Notes: a model not told the origin generated them from the sequence alone. A DNA stretch of 64,000 bases from Hyphomicrobiales bacterium (GCA_017305555.1 JAFKKM010000032.1:1-64000); one strand, 5' to 3'. Positions 52,568-61,440 are shown, counted from the stretch's first letter. Translations and numbers: made by a program.

Positions 52568-54586
52568 ATGTTCAAACGTATCCTGATCGCCAACCGCGGC
52601 GAGATCGCCTGCCGGATCATCAAGACCGCCCGCCGCATGGGCATCGAGACCGTGGCCGTCTATTCCGAGGCGGATCGCAATGCGCTGCATGTCGAGATGG
52701 CCGACCAGGCGGTGCTGATCGGCCCACCCGCCGCCGCCGAGAGCTACCTGCTGATCGACAAGATCATCGACGCCTGCCGCAAGACCGGCGCCGAGGCGGT
52801 GCATCCCGGCTACGGCTTCCTATCGGAGCGTGAGGCCTTCCCGAAGGCGCTGGCGGATGCCGGCATCGTTTTTATCGGCCCGAATCCCGGCGCCATCGCC
52901 GCGATGGGCGACAAGATCGAATCCAAGAAGGCAGCGGCGAAGGCCAAGGTCTCCACCGTTCCGGGTTTCCTCGGCGTCATCGAGGACGACAAGCACGCGG
53001 TGAAGATCGCCGACGAGATCGGCTATCCGGTGATGATCAAGGCCTCGGCCGGCGGTGGCGGCAAGGGGATGCGCATCGCCCATTCCAAGGGCGAAGTGGC
53101 GGAGGGCTTCAATCTCGCCAAGGCGGAGGCGAAAGCGTCATTCGGCGACGACCGCGTCTTTATCGAGAAGTTCATCGTCAATCCGCGCCACATTGAAATT
53201 CAGGTGCTGGGCGACAAGCACGGCAACGTCATCTATCTCGGCGAGCGCGAATGCTCAATCCAGCGCCGCAACCAAAAGGTCATCGAGGAAGCGCCGTCGC
53301 CGCTGCTTGATGAGGCCACCCGCCGCGCCATGGGCGAGCAGGCGGTCGCACTGGCCAAGGCCGTCAACTACGATTCCGCCGGTACGGTCGAATTCGTCGC
53401 AGGGCAGGACAAGAGCTTCTACTTCCTCGAAATGAACACGCGTCTTCAGGTCGAGCATCCGGTGACTGAACTGATCACCGGCATTGATCTGGTGGAGCAG
53501 ATGATCCGCGTTGCCGCCGGCGAAAAGCTCAAGCTGACTCAGAAGGACGTCACTTTGACCGGCTGGGCGGTGGAATCGCGTGTCTACGCCGAAGACCCGT
53601 TCCGCAACTTCCTGCCGTCGATCGGCCGTCTGGTGAAGTATCGCCCGCCGGAGGAGAGCAACGCCGACGGTATCACCGTGCGCAACGACACCGGCGTCTA
53701 CGAGGGCGGCGAGATTTCGATCTATTACGATCCGATGATCGCCAAGCTGGTCACTCACGCGCCGTCGCGCGCTGCCGCCATCGAGGCGCAGTCGCAGGCG
53801 CTCGATGCGTTCTATGTCGACGGCATCCGCCACAACATTCCGTTCCTTTCGGCGCTGATGAATCATCCGCGCTGGCGCGAGGGCAATCTCTCCACCGGTT
53901 TCATCGCCGAGGAGTTTCCCAACGGCTTCTCCGGCCGCGTGCCGGAAGGCGAGACGGCGCGGCGGATCGCGGCGGTCGCGGCCGCTATCGATCACGTGTT
54001 CGGCGAACGCAAGCGGCAGATTTCCGGCCAGATGATCGGCCGTCCGGTGAAGCGCGAGCAGCGTCGCGCGGTGTGGCTCGACCGTGACGAGATCGGGCTC
54101 GACGTCGCCCGCAATGACGCGGGCGCCATTGTGGTCCGCTTCGTCGATGCCGATGGTACGCTGGGCCAGCCGCATGAACTGGTGTCGTCCTGGGCGCCGG
54201 GAATGCCGGTCTGGCACGGCACGCTCGACGGCGTTCCGCTGGTGGTACAGGTGCGGCCGATGGCCAACGGTATCCGGCTTGCCCATCAGGGCATCGAGAT
54301 CACCGTCAACGTCTACACCGAGACCGAGGCGGCGGCCGCACGCCTGATGCCGATCAACACCGCCGCCGATACCGGCAAGAAACTGCTGTGCCCGATGCCG
54401 GGACTGGTGATCTCGATTGCGGTGACGGAAGGGCAGGAGGTCAAGGCCGGCGAGGCTCTGGCCGTGGTCGAGGCCATGAAGATGCAGAACGTGCTGCGCG
54501 CCGAGCGCGACGGCACGGTGAAGAAAATCCACACCGCGCCCGGCGCGACGCTGGCGGTGGATGCCCTGATCCTCGAATTCGCCTGA
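52568..54586 (+). CDS. pccA: propionyl-CoA carboxylase alpha subunit (biotin carboxylase plus carrier)
   Basis: The 672-residue protein has a biotin carboxylase domain (1-450, with KASAGGGGKGMR and EMNTRLQVEHPVTE), the BT linker domain, and a biotin carboxyl carrier domain whose EAMKMQN carries the biotinylated Lys (about 636). It supplies carboxybiotin to PccB (coded at 26083) and makes methylmalonyl-CoA. No ribosome-binding site is obvious, and a direct repeat lies just before the start. The following gene starts 10 bases after the stop. Confidence 0.95.
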   Translation: MFKRILIANRGEIACRIIKTARRMGIETVAVYSEADRNALHVEMADQAVLIGPPAAAESYLLIDKIIDACRKTGAEAVHPGYGFLSEREAFPKALADAGIVFIGPNPGAIAAMGDKIESKKAAAKAKVSTVPGFLGVIEDDKHAVKIADEIGYPVMIKASAGGGGKGMRIAHSKGEVAEGFNLAKAEAKASFGDDRVFIEKFIVNPRHIEIQVLGDKHGNVIYLGERECSIQRRNQKVIEEAPSPLLDEATRRAMGEQAVALAKAVNYDSAGTVEFVAGQDKSFYFLEMNTRLQVEHPVTELITGIDLVEQMIRVAAGEKLKLTQKDVTLTGWAVESRVYAEDPFRNFLPSIGRLVKYRPPEESNADGITVRNDTGVYEGGEISIYYDPMIAKLVTHAPSRAAAIEAQSQALDAFYVDGIRHNIPFLSALMNHPRWREGNLSTGFIAEEFPNGFSGRVPEGETARRIAAVAAAIDHVFGERKRQISGQMIGRPVKREQRRAVWLDRDEIGLDVARNDAGAIVVRFVDADGTLGQPHELVSSWAPGMPVWHGTLDGVPLVVQVRPMANGIRLAHQGIEITVNVYTETEAAAARLMPINTAADTGKKLLCPMPGLVISIAVTEGQEVKAGEALAVVEAMKMQNVLRAERDGTVKKIHTAPGATLAVDALILEFA

Positions 54587-54595
54587 GGTCGGATC

Positions 54596-55459
54596 ATGGC
54601 GTGGCGAACCCGGCGCGAAGCCCTGCGGGCGATCCTGTCGGGGGACAGCTGCGTCCGCCCGGCATCGGTCCATGACGCGCTCTCGATCCGCATCGCCGAG
54701 GATATCGGCTTCGAGGTCGGGATGCTGGGCGGCTCGGTGGCGTCGCTGGCGGTGTTGGGTGATCCCGATCTGACTCTGATCACGCTGACGGAACTGGCCG
54801 AACAGGTGCGGCGGATGTCGCGCGCGGCCTCATTACCGGTGCTGGTCGATGCCGACCACGGCTACGGCAACGCCCTCAACGTGCGGCGCACCGTTGAGGA
54901 ACTGGATGCCGCCGGCGCGGCGGGGCTGACCATCGAGGACACGCTGCTGCCGCAGGCGTTCGGGCAGGCCAAGCCGCAACTGATTTCACTGGAGGAGGGC
55001 GTCGGCAAGATGAAGGCCGCGCTGGAGGCCCGCCGCGATCCGTCGCTGGTCGTGATCGGCCGCACCGGCGCCGCCGGCATCACCTCCGTTGCGGATGCCA
55101 TCGCTCGCGCGCAGGCCTACGAGGTGACCGGTGTCGACGCGCTGTTCTTCACCGGCATCAAGACCCGCGCCGATCTCGAAGCCATCGTCGCCGCGACAAG
55201 GCTTCCGATCGTGCTTGGCAGTCCCGGCGACGAGATCAGCGATGGCAGTTATCTTGGCAGCCAGCGGGTGCGGGTCGCGGTGCAGGGCCATGCGCCAATC
55301 GCCGCCGCCGTGCAGGCAATCCATGAGACGCTTCAGGCGATCTATCAGGGAACGCCGCCCAAGCAGTTGAAAAACATCGCGTCGTCCGACCTGATGGGGA
55401 ACGTCAGCCGTAGCAAGAGCTTCTCTCGGCGGGCAGCGGATTTTCTCGGGTTGAAGTGA
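54596..55459 (+). CDS. oxaloacetate decarboxylase-like protein (PEP mutase/isocitrate lyase superfamily)
   Basis: A 287-residue TIM-barrel protein with MLGGSVASLAVLG (43-55), VDADHGYGN (84-92) and LTIEDTLLPQAFG (111-123), the pattern I know from PA4872-type oxaloacetate decarboxylases, which make pyruvate from oxaloacetate. It starts 10 bases after pccA and is followed one base later by acylphosphatase, suggesting one operon. A link between propionyl-CoA use and C4 acids would be reasonable, but is inference. Confidence 0.87.
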   Translation: MAWRTRREALRAILSGDSCVRPASVHDALSIRIAEDIGFEVGMLGGSVASLAVLGDPDLTLITLTELAEQVRRMSRAASLPVLVDADHGYGNALNVRRTVEELDAAGAAGLTIEDTLLPQAFGQAKPQLISLEEGVGKMKAALEARRDPSLVVIGRTGAAGITSVADAIARAQAYEVTGVDALFFTGIKTRADLEAIVAATRLPIVLGSPGDEISDGSYLGSQRVRVAVQGHAPIAAAVQAIHETLQAIYQGTPPKQLKNIASSDLMGNVSRSKSFSRRAADFLGLK

Positions 55460-55460
55460 G

Positions 55461-55757
55461 ATGGCGGTGGTGACCCACGTTTCGATTCGCGGGCGGGTGC
55501 AGGGCGTCGGCTACCGGGCGTGGACCGCGGACGAAGCGCGGCGCAGGGGTCTTGAGGGCTGGGTGCGCAATCGCCGTGACGGCTCCGTCGAAGCGGTGTT
55601 CGCTGGAGCCGAGAACATCGTCGCGGACATGCTCGCGGCCTGCCGTCTTGGCCCGTCGTCGGCGCGGGTGGACGCGGTGGATGCGAGCCGCGCAAGCGAC
55701 GAGTTGCTGAACCTGCGAGCGGCGGGCGAGCATTTTTCGCTTCTTCCGACGCTCTAA
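55461..55757 (+). CDS. acylphosphatase
   Basis: The 98-residue protein has the acylphosphatase signature: RGRVQGVGYRAWTADEARRRGLEGWVRN (9-36), with the catalytic Arg in VQGVGYR and Asn36. It hydrolyses acyl phosphates. It lies directly after the oxaloacetate decarboxylase-like gene (one base between) and ends the pccA operon; the C-terminus is slightly longer than usual. Confidence 0.92.
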   Translation: MAVVTHVSIRGRVQGVGYRAWTADEARRRGLEGWVRNRRDGSVEAVFAGAENIVADMLAACRLGPSSARVDAVDASRASDELLNLRAAGEHFSLLPTL

Positions 55758-55789
55758 GATTTATCCCTCAAGACGTTGGTATTGCAGAT

Positions 55790-56515
55790 TTATCCGACCA
55801 GATCGGTGGTGCGGGTGGCTGCCGGCCCGAACAACTCCTCGAACGCCTGCCGGAGTGCCACGTCAACGTCCTCCATCGTCGCCAGATGACCGAGATCGAC
55901 CAGACTGGTGACGCCGTAGCGCGGATCGGCAATGCCGCAGGGCACGATGGCGTTGAAGTGACTGAGGTCCGGCTCGACGTTGATGGCGATGCCGTGCAGC
56001 GATACCCAGCGCTTGAGCCGGACGCCGATGGCGGCGATCTTGTCCTCATGGCCGGGGCCTTTGTCCGGCCGTGCCACCCAGACCCCAACGCGGTCCTCGC
56101 GCCGCTCGCCTTTCACGTTGAAAGCGGCGAGCGTCCGGATGATCAGCGCTTCCAGCGTCGCGACGTAGGCCCGTACGTCAGGACGGCGTCGCTTGAGGTC
56201 GAGCATCAGGTAGACCACCCGCTGGCCCGGCCCATGATAGGTCAGCTGCCCGCCGCGCCCGGTCTGGAATAGCGGGAATCGGGCGTCCAGCAGGTCGGTA
56301 TCGTGGCCGCTGGTGCCGGAGGTGTAGAGCGGCGGGTGTTCCAGCAGCCAGACCAGTTCCGGCGCCTCGCCGGCGGCGATTGCGCCGGCACGGGCTTCCA
56401 TCTCGGCGACGGCATCGGGGTAGGCGACCTGCGCCGTCGCGATTCGCCATTCCACCGGGTCGGTGTTGGACCCGGATGCCGGCATCAGATCGAGATCGTC
56501 GCGGCTGTTAACCAT
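55790..56515 (-). CDS. lipB: octanoyltransferase LipB
   Basis: LipB transfers octanoyl from ACP to lipoyl domains, the first step of lipoate synthesis. The 241-residue product has [12 protein letters not shown] (87-98), the conserved Lys159 ([10 protein letters not shown]) and the catalytic Cys193 (VPCGI). Length and motifs are normal. It converges on the acylphosphatase gene and is divergent from the FliN-like gene. Confidence 0.96.
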   Translation of the reverse strand: MVNSRDDLDLMPASGSNTDPVEWRIATAQVAYPDAVAEMEARAGAIAAGEAPELVWLLEHPPLYTSGTSGHDTDLLDARFPLFQTGRGGQLTYHGPGQRVVYLMLDLKRRRPDVRAYVATLEALIIRTLAAFNVKGERREDRVGVWVARPDKGPGHEDKIAAIGVRLKRWVSLHGIAINVEPDLSHFNAIVPCGIADPRYGVTSLVDLGHLATMEDVDVALRQAFEELFGPAATRTTDLVG

Positions 56516-56577
56516 TGGCTAACCATAAGATGGTGGGATGGCGGCAGTCATTCTGCATGTGGTGGGCGTAGGTTCCG

Positions 56578-56820
56578 GTGCCAACTCTCGAAAAAGTCAG
56601 CGTCGATCTGATGGTCGTTCTGGGGACGACGTCAATGCCGATCCATCAGGTGATGCGGCTCAGCCGCGGCGCCATCATCGAGCTTGATGCCACCGAGCAG
56701 GACGAGGTCAAGATATTGGCCAACAACCTGCCGGTCGCAAGCGGCGTGGTCATGGTGGACCGCAACCGGATCGCCGTGGAAGTCAAGCAGATGCTGCCGC
56801 GCGCACCTGATCGCAGGTAA
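56578..56820 (+). CDS. FliN-like SpoA-domain protein
   Basis: An 80-residue protein that is just one SpoA/surface presentation domain: VSVDLMVVLGTTSMPIHQVMRLSRGAIIELD and ANNLPVASGVVMVDRNRIAVEV follow the FliN C-terminal pattern. It starts with GTG at 56578; no strong ribosome-binding site is visible. FliN builds the flagellar switch C-ring, but no flagellar gene is close, so this may be an orphan FliN. The tRNA-Leu gene follows. Confidence 0.8.
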   Translation: MPTLEKVSVDLMVVLGTTSMPIHQVMRLSRGAIIELDATEQDEVKILANNLPVASGVVMVDRNRIAVEVKQMLPRAPDRR

Positions 56821-56906
56821 GCCGCGCACGGCTCTTGTCCCGTCAACTTTGATTTGTTACAGGAGCGCCGTCGAGACGGTCGGGGCAAGCCTCCGATCCT
56901 CGAAAA

Positions 56907-56991
56907 GCGCTCGTGGCGGAATTGGTAGACGCGCTGCCTTGAGGTGGCAGTGATGCAAGTCGTGGAGGTTCGAGTCCTCTCGAGCGCACCA
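56907..56991 (+). tRNA. tRNA-Leu (anticodon GAG), CCA encoded
   Basis: An 85-base class II tRNA. Acceptor GCGCTCG pairs with CGAGCGC, followed by A and CCA. The anticodon arm CTGCC / GGCAG has loop TTGAGGT, so the anticodon is GAG and reads Leu CTC. A variable arm (TGATGCAAGTCGT) precedes the T arm GGAGG-TTCGAGT-CCTCT. All of this matches tRNA-Leu. Confidence 0.95.
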
Positions 56992-57062
56992 TCCTCGAAA
57001 ATCTCTGGAATCGATATCGATACGGCCGCAGGGTGTTTCCCTACGGCCGTTTGTTTGTGGTG

Positions 57063-57356
57063 TTACCTGTCGACGTCGAGGATGGCGCCGGTGCGGGCGT
57101 CGACATCGACTTCCATGTAGCTTCCGGCGACGTCATAGCCCTCGATCTGCCACTCGTTGCCCCATTTGTTGGTGTTCGAAACGGAGATCAGCCCCATCCC
57201 GTTGGCGATGTCGACAGCCGCCTGAAGCGGGAGCGGTCCGGCCTGAGCATAGACCCGGGCCATGGGCTCCTGAACGTAGGCGAGATCAGCCGCGGACGCA
57301 GAGGTAGCGAGGCCGATCATGGCCAGTGTGGCGGCGGGGATCAGATAGTTTCGCAT
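57063..57356 (-). CDS. PepSY-domain secreted protein
   Basis: A 97-residue protein with a signal peptide (about 1-22, SAA) and a mature part with VDIANGMGLISVSNTNKWGNEWQIEGYDVAGSYMEVDVDARTGAI, a PepSY-like pattern. PepSY domains are thought to inhibit peptidases or bind ligands outside the cell; the role here is unknown. The ATG at 57356 is followed by a signal peptide that fits; longer in-frame sequence upstream is possible. Confidence 0.75.
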   Translation of the reverse strand: MRNYLIPAATLAMIGLATSASAADLAYVQEPMARVYAQAGPLPLQAAVDIANGMGLISVSNTNKWGNEWQIEGYDVAGSYMEVDVDARTGAILDVDR

Positions 57357-57370
57357 GATCGTTCTCCAGC

Positions 57371-57425
57371 TATGGCGTTTTCGAGCGAAGCGGACACCGG
57401 TTCGCATGAAGAAAACGCACGAAAA
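57371..57425. repeat. palindromic repeat family D, copy 1
   Basis: TATGGCGTTTTCGAGCGAAG, then ACCGGTTCGCATGAAGAAAACGC: GCGTTTTC and GAAAACGC form the outer arms. A related copy is at 61441-61495. It lies upstream of the PepSY gene's start, on the divergent side. Confidence 0.8.
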
Positions 57426-57559
57426 GATTCCTGACGCGCCACAGCACCCGTCAACGACGGGGCGCGGCGTTGCAGCAAGAACGTTTGGCGGCGAAAGGGC
57501 GTTCCGCCCGACCGCGTGACCATTTCCGGGCGGTCGCGTGGCGGAAAAGCGGGCGTCCG

Positions 57560-58870
57560 TCAGCGTTGCAGGACGGCTGATGGCGCGAGATGAGGCTGGG
57601 CGATAGGCTGGCTTCCGGGAATGAGACGCGGACCGTTCTCGGCGCGGACGGCACGAGGCGCGCTGTGGCGTCGCGATGTGGCCGGGGTCGGACGGTGCGA
57701 GACCGGCATGACAACCGGCGAAACGCCGTAGCTCATCGCGACGGCCTTCTCCGGTCGCGCGAAGATGCTTTCGGACGGCACCGGCAGCGCAAGCTGGTTG
57801 TTGGCGGCGTTAAGGGCGGCATGGAACGGAGCAACGGTTTGCAATGGCCCTGTTATCGTGCCGGGGCTCTCCAGTTCGCGCAGCTTGCCGCCATGCAGAT
57901 CGGAGTCCGACAGCGCCGGCCCCGGCAGCGTCTCGGTGCTGACGAATAGGAATTTCGGCACGCGCGGCCAGTGCGCCATGGCGACGCTGGCGGCCGGCGG
58001 GTGGATAAACCATTCGCGCGGTTCGGTCGGCGTCTTGGGCCGATCGGGCGTGGCGGGCACGACATGGACGATGCGATAGCCGCGAGCTTTCAGCGTTTGC
58101 AGGATGCGGGGCAGCGCGGCGACGGTGCGCGCCTGGATGTCGTGCAGCAGCAGGATGCCGCGTCCCTTCGCCTCGATCCGCGAGATCGCGCGGCTATAGA
58201 CCTGATCGGACGAGATATGCAGCCAGTCGTCGGCGGGAAAATCCGCGCTCCATGACTGAATGCCCTTCGACACCAGATAGTCTTCCATCACCTCGCCACG
58301 GCGCAGCCCCGGCACGCGAAAGAACGGCGCGACGGCGGAGGGGTCGCCGAGTGCTTCGGCGGTGTGCTTGATGCCGTCGTCGATCTGCTGCCGGATGCGT
58401 TCCGGTGACATCTTGTTGAAATGCAGCGGATGATCTTCGCTGTGCGTGCCGATGGTGTGTCCGGCGGCGCGAACCCTGCGCACGCCTTCGGGAAACTGAT
58501 GCGCCATCCGGCCGATGATGAAGAACGTCGCCTTGACGCATTCGGAGGCAAGGATTTGCAGCACTTGCGTGCTGTGTGGCGGCAGCGGGCCGTCGTCGAA
58601 CGTCAGCACCACCTCGTGGTCCTTGAGCGGCAGCGTCTCGCGATACTGCATGGTACCGATCCGCGGATGCTCCATCGGATCGACCACCAGCGTGCGCGAG
58701 GTGCCGAGCGCATTCGGATTGCCGGGGCAGGCGGTGTTGGCGTGGGCGGGCGTGAAACCGAGACCGGTGCTTGCCAGCAAGCCGAGGCCGAGCGCCGCCG
58801 CGCGACGGGCGCGACTTGCGGCATGATCGCCGGACATGGTGGGCCTTGCGGCCATGGGGCTGGGCAGCAT
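57560..58870 (-). CDS. polysaccharide deacetylase, NodB domain, with C-terminal extension
   Basis: The 436-residue protein has a signal peptide-like N-terminus, the NodB domain with FDDGP (91-95) and HSEDH (143-147) as metal-binding motifs, later DFPADDW and LLLHD near the end of the domain, and a 130-residue Pro/Ala/His-rich C-terminal tail after residue 300. It should remove N-acetyl groups from a chitin- or peptidoglycan-like polymer. Start codons at 58870, 58855 and 58837 are in frame. The next deacetylase is its neighbour on the same strand and probably a paralogue. Confidence 0.88.
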   Translation of the reverse strand: MLPSPMAARPTMSGDHAASRARRAAALGLGLLASTGLGFTPAHANTACPGNPNALGTSRTLVVDPMEHPRIGTMQYRETLPLKDHEVVLTFDDGPLPPHSTQVLQILASECVKATFFIIGRMAHQFPEGVRRVRAAGHTIGTHSEDHPLHFNKMSPERIRQQIDDGIKHTAEALGDPSAVAPFFRVPGLRRGEVMEDYLVSKGIQSWSADFPADDWLHISSDQVYSRAISRIEAKGRGILLLHDIQARTVAALPRILQTLKARGYRIVHVVPATPDRPKTPTEPREWFIHPPAASVAMAHWPRVPKFLFVSTETLPGPALSDSDLHGGKLRELESPGTITGPLQTVAPFHAALNAANNQLALPVPSESIFARPEKAVAMSYGVSPVVMPVSHRPTPATSRRHSAPRAVRAENGPRLIPGSQPIAQPHLAPSAVLQR

Positions 58871-58918
58871 CAAAATTGCTTTCGCATAGCAAACTAATTC
58901 TGGCCAATGAACGGCGGC

Positions 58919-59758
58919 TTAATTGCCGCCCTGTTTGATCGGATCGGTCTTGACCGCGGCGGTCGACGACCCCGCCGGCACGATATGCACCACGCGATAG
59001 CCATGTTCGCGCAGATAGCGCAGGAACGCGGGCAACATTGCGGCGGTCTGGGCACGCGGATCGTGCAGCAGCAGGATACCCTTGCGAATCGCCTCCAGCC
59101 GCCCGATCAGCAGCTTGAGTTGCACCTCCGGCGTCATCGGTTCCCAGTCGCTGGCCCAGAAGTCGGCGCCGAACACGGCATAGTGCTTGGACTGGATGTA
59201 ATTGAGCAGTTCCGGCGTGGACTCGAAATACGGGAAACGGAAGAACGGCGCGGTGCGCGTCCGGCTCGGTACACCGGCGAGTGCGGCGTTTTCGGCGTCG
59301 ATGCCGCGGTCGATTTCCTCCTTGGCGGCGGCAAAACCGATCCGCGCCAGATAGCGGTGCGACCAGGTGTGATGGCCGATCGTATGTCCCTCGGCGGCGA
59401 CCCGCTTGACCATCGCCGGCATCTCGTGCGCGCCCTTGCCGACCATGAAGAAGGTGGCATGGACGCACTCGTCGCGCAGCGCTTTAAGCACGGCGGAGGT
59501 GGTCGCGGCCGGGCCGTCGTCGAAGGTCAGCACGATCTCCTTGTCGTTGAGCGGCAGCGTCTGCGGGAAGCTCTTGGTGCCGACGCGCGGATACTGCGCG
59601 GGATCGACGGCAAGGACGCGCGAGGTCCCGAGCGTCCCCGGGCGAGGGCAGTCCGCCGCGTGCGCAGTTGCGCCGAGCGCGAGCAGGATGACGAGGGCCG
59701 CGCCGAGCACCGTCGACTTTGCTGTGGGCGTGAGTTGCGTGCGTTGCTGGAGGTTCAT
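58919..59758 (-). CDS. polysaccharide deacetylase, NodB domain
   Basis: The 279-residue protein has a signal peptide (about 1-34), CPRPGTLGTSRVLAVDP (37-53), a NodB domain with TFDDGP (78-83) and HHTWSH (129-134), and the WASDWEPMTP and LLLHDPRAQT end motifs. It shares this layout with the neighbour at 57560, including the start of the mature part (GTSR-VVDP-type), so the two are paralogues. The longer C-terminal tail of the neighbour is absent. In-frame ATG at 59788 is an alternative start. Confidence 0.9.
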   Translation of the reverse strand: MNLQQRTQLTPTAKSTVLGAALVILLALGATAHAADCPRPGTLGTSRVLAVDPAQYPRVGTKSFPQTLPLNDKEIVLTFDDGPAATTSAVLKALRDECVHATFFMVGKGAHEMPAMVKRVAAEGHTIGHHTWSHRYLARIGFAAAKEEIDRGIDAENAALAGVPSRTRTAPFFRFPYFESTPELLNYIQSKHYAVFGADFWASDWEPMTPEVQLKLLIGRLEAIRKGILLLHDPRAQTAAMLPAFLRYLREHGYRVVHIVPAGSSTAAVKTDPIKQGGN

Positions 59759-59931
59759 TCTCGACCACCGGAAGGTTGCGGCGTCCATCGCCCGAAATGG
59801 TCAATAGCGCCTCGGGTTCGGGGCCGGAATAGCCACCGTGAAAAAAAACGAGCGCGTGGCAGGGAAGTACCGTTCATCCGGCTTTAACGCGCATCGGCGA
59901 CCATAAGGGCGTGAGACAAATGGGGGCCACA

Positions 59932-60246
59932 ATGCAACGGCTGCGGTTGAAGGCGGATGGACGGATCGTCGAGTTACGCGACGGCCGCGAAATCCCGCTC
60001 GCGCCGGCGATGGTGCCCGATGCACCGAGCGCGGAAGGGGACGCGGTCCCTGGCGTCCGTGACCTGCGCCGCCGCGCGCAGCTGACCCAGATCGAGTTCG
60101 CGGCGCGGCTCGGTGTGCCGGTCGATACCATCCGCAACTGGGAGCAGGGCAAGCGCCTGCCGCGCGGCCCCGCACGCGCATTGCTTATGGTGATAGCGCA
60201 TGCGCCGGAAACCGCGTTTGCCGCGCTTGACGGCCGCCGTGCCTGA
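59932..60246 (+). CDS. XRE-type helix-turn-helix transcriptional regulator
   Basis: A 104-residue protein: a short N-terminal segment (about 1-40) and a helix-turn-helix at 51-75 (LTQIEFAARLGVPVDTIRNWEQGKRLPRGPAR), the Cro/CI-type fold often found in antitoxins and phage-like regulators. GGGGG at 59922-59926 precedes ATG 59932; GTG 59911 and ATG 59920 are also in frame. No toxin-like gene is next to it (downstream is a YdcF protein), so a toxin-antitoxin pair is not supported. Confidence 0.8.
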   Translation: MQRLRLKADGRIVELRDGREIPLAPAMVPDAPSAEGDAVPGVRDLRRRAQLTQIEFAARLGVPVDTIRNWEQGKRLPRGPARALLMVIAHAPETAFAALDGRRA

Positions 60247-60296
60247 TCGCGTGGCGCGGCAGGTCATCCCGCCGCCTGCCGTCGTGATGGCTGTCG

Positions 60297-61118
60297 ATGT
60301 TCTTTGAAATCTCCAAAGTGCTGGGAGGCCTGGTCTACCCGTCGAACTGGGTGGCGCTCTTGTGCGTCTCGGGCGTGGTGTTTTGGCTCGCCGGATGGCG
60401 GCGCACCGGGCGCGCATTGGCAGTCTGCGGCGTGCTGGTGCTGCTACTGTTCGGTTACGGGCCCGCCGGCAACTGGTTCATGCTGGGATTGTCGGAACGG
60501 TTTCCGGCATGGCACGCGGATAGTCGCGATCCTGACGGCATCATCGTGCTCGGCGGCGCGATCATGGCTCCGGAATCCGAGGCGCGCGGAGCCATCGAAC
60601 TGAACTCGGCCGGCGAGCGCGTGCTCGCGATGCTGCAACTGGCGCGTCGGTTTCCCAAAGCGCGCATCGTCTATAGCGGCGGCAGTTCCGATCTGTTTCC
60701 GCCTTACGTTGCAGAAGCGCCGCTCGCGGGACACTTGCTGGAGGAGTTCGGCGTCGCGCGCGACCGCATCGTGATCGAGCCTGCCGCGCGTACGACGTTC
60801 GAGAACGCGACCAAGGTGCGCGATCTGGTGCAGCCGCAGTCCGGCCAGCGCTGGCTGCTGGTGACATCGGCCTGGCATATGCCGCGATCGATCGGCGTGT
60901 TCCGCGCCATCGGCTTCGACGTCGAGGCCTATCCGGTGGACTGGCGTACGCGCGGCTGGCGCGATGCGTTCAAGCTGTTCCCGCGGTTGTCGATGGGGCT
61001 GGCGCAGTCCGACACCGCGATGCACGAATGGGCCGGTCTGATCGGCTATTGGTGGAGCGGCCGGATCGAGGAATTGCTTCCGGGGCCGCGTGGTGTCGCT
61101 CGCCGCGATCAATCCTGA
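60297..61118 (+). CDS. YdcF-family (DUF218) membrane protein
   Basis: The 273-residue protein has two hydrophobic N-terminal segments (about 5-31 and 38-56) and a DUF218 domain with IIVLGGAIMAPESEARG (about 82-98), RIVYSGGSS and TSAWHMPRSIGVFRAIGF. YdcF/ElyC-type proteins sit in the membrane and are linked to envelope or peptidoglycan metabolism in E. coli. It overlaps the DUF3253 gene's 3' end by 10 bases, tail to tail. Confidence 0.88.
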   Translation: MFFEISKVLGGLVYPSNWVALLCVSGVVFWLAGWRRTGRALAVCGVLVLLLFGYGPAGNWFMLGLSERFPAWHADSRDPDGIIVLGGAIMAPESEARGAIELNSAGERVLAMLQLARRFPKARIVYSGGSSDLFPPYVAEAPLAGHLLEEFGVARDRIVIEPAARTTFENATKVRDLVQPQSGQRWLLVTSAWHMPRSIGVFRAIGFDVEAYPVDWRTRGWRDAFKLFPRLSMGLAQSDTAMHEWAGLIGYWWSGRIEELLPGPRGVARRDQS

Positions 61119-61381
61119 CGCGGCAGGCCAAGCCGATAGACGCCGCGGAAATCGTTCGGATCGGCGATCTTGCCCTTGCGATAGATGATCAGCCGCCCCG
61201 CCTGTGCGAGGCTGACGGCCGCGCGCCGGATCGGCATCAGTAGCGCGTGCCAATCGCCGTCGTTGGCGACGGCATGGGCGATCTCGGGGGCGCTGAGCGT
61301 CTTGCCGTTGGCGTGTGCCAGGACGTCAAGCAAAGCTTCTTCCAGCGTCGGTGCGGGCGATGTCGAATCGGGTGAGGACAT
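61109..61381 (-). CDS. DUF3253-family protein
   Basis: A 90-residue protein with LEEALLDVLAHANGKTLSAPEIAHAV, WHALLMPIRRAAVSLAQAGRLIIYRKGKIADPNDFRGVYRL, which matches the DUF3253 pattern (winged-helix-like small protein). Function is unknown. The ATG at 61381 gives the normal length; the in-frame upstream ATG at 61429 is less likely. Confidence 0.8.
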   Translation of the reverse strand: MSSPDSTSPAPTLEEALLDVLAHANGKTLSAPEIAHAVANDGDWHALLMPIRRAAVSLAQAGRLIIYRKGKIADPNDFRGVYRLGLPRQD

Positions 61382-61440
61382 GCGCTTTGCATTGCGCATT
61401 GGCGGCGCGCGCGCAAGCCGTGCTAACACCGCGCGAGGGC

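Noticed and set aside
59932-61118. XRE regulator plus YdcF protein as a toxin-antitoxin pair.
   Set aside because: The YdcF protein is a membrane envelope protein with no toxin features, and there is a clear 50-base gap.
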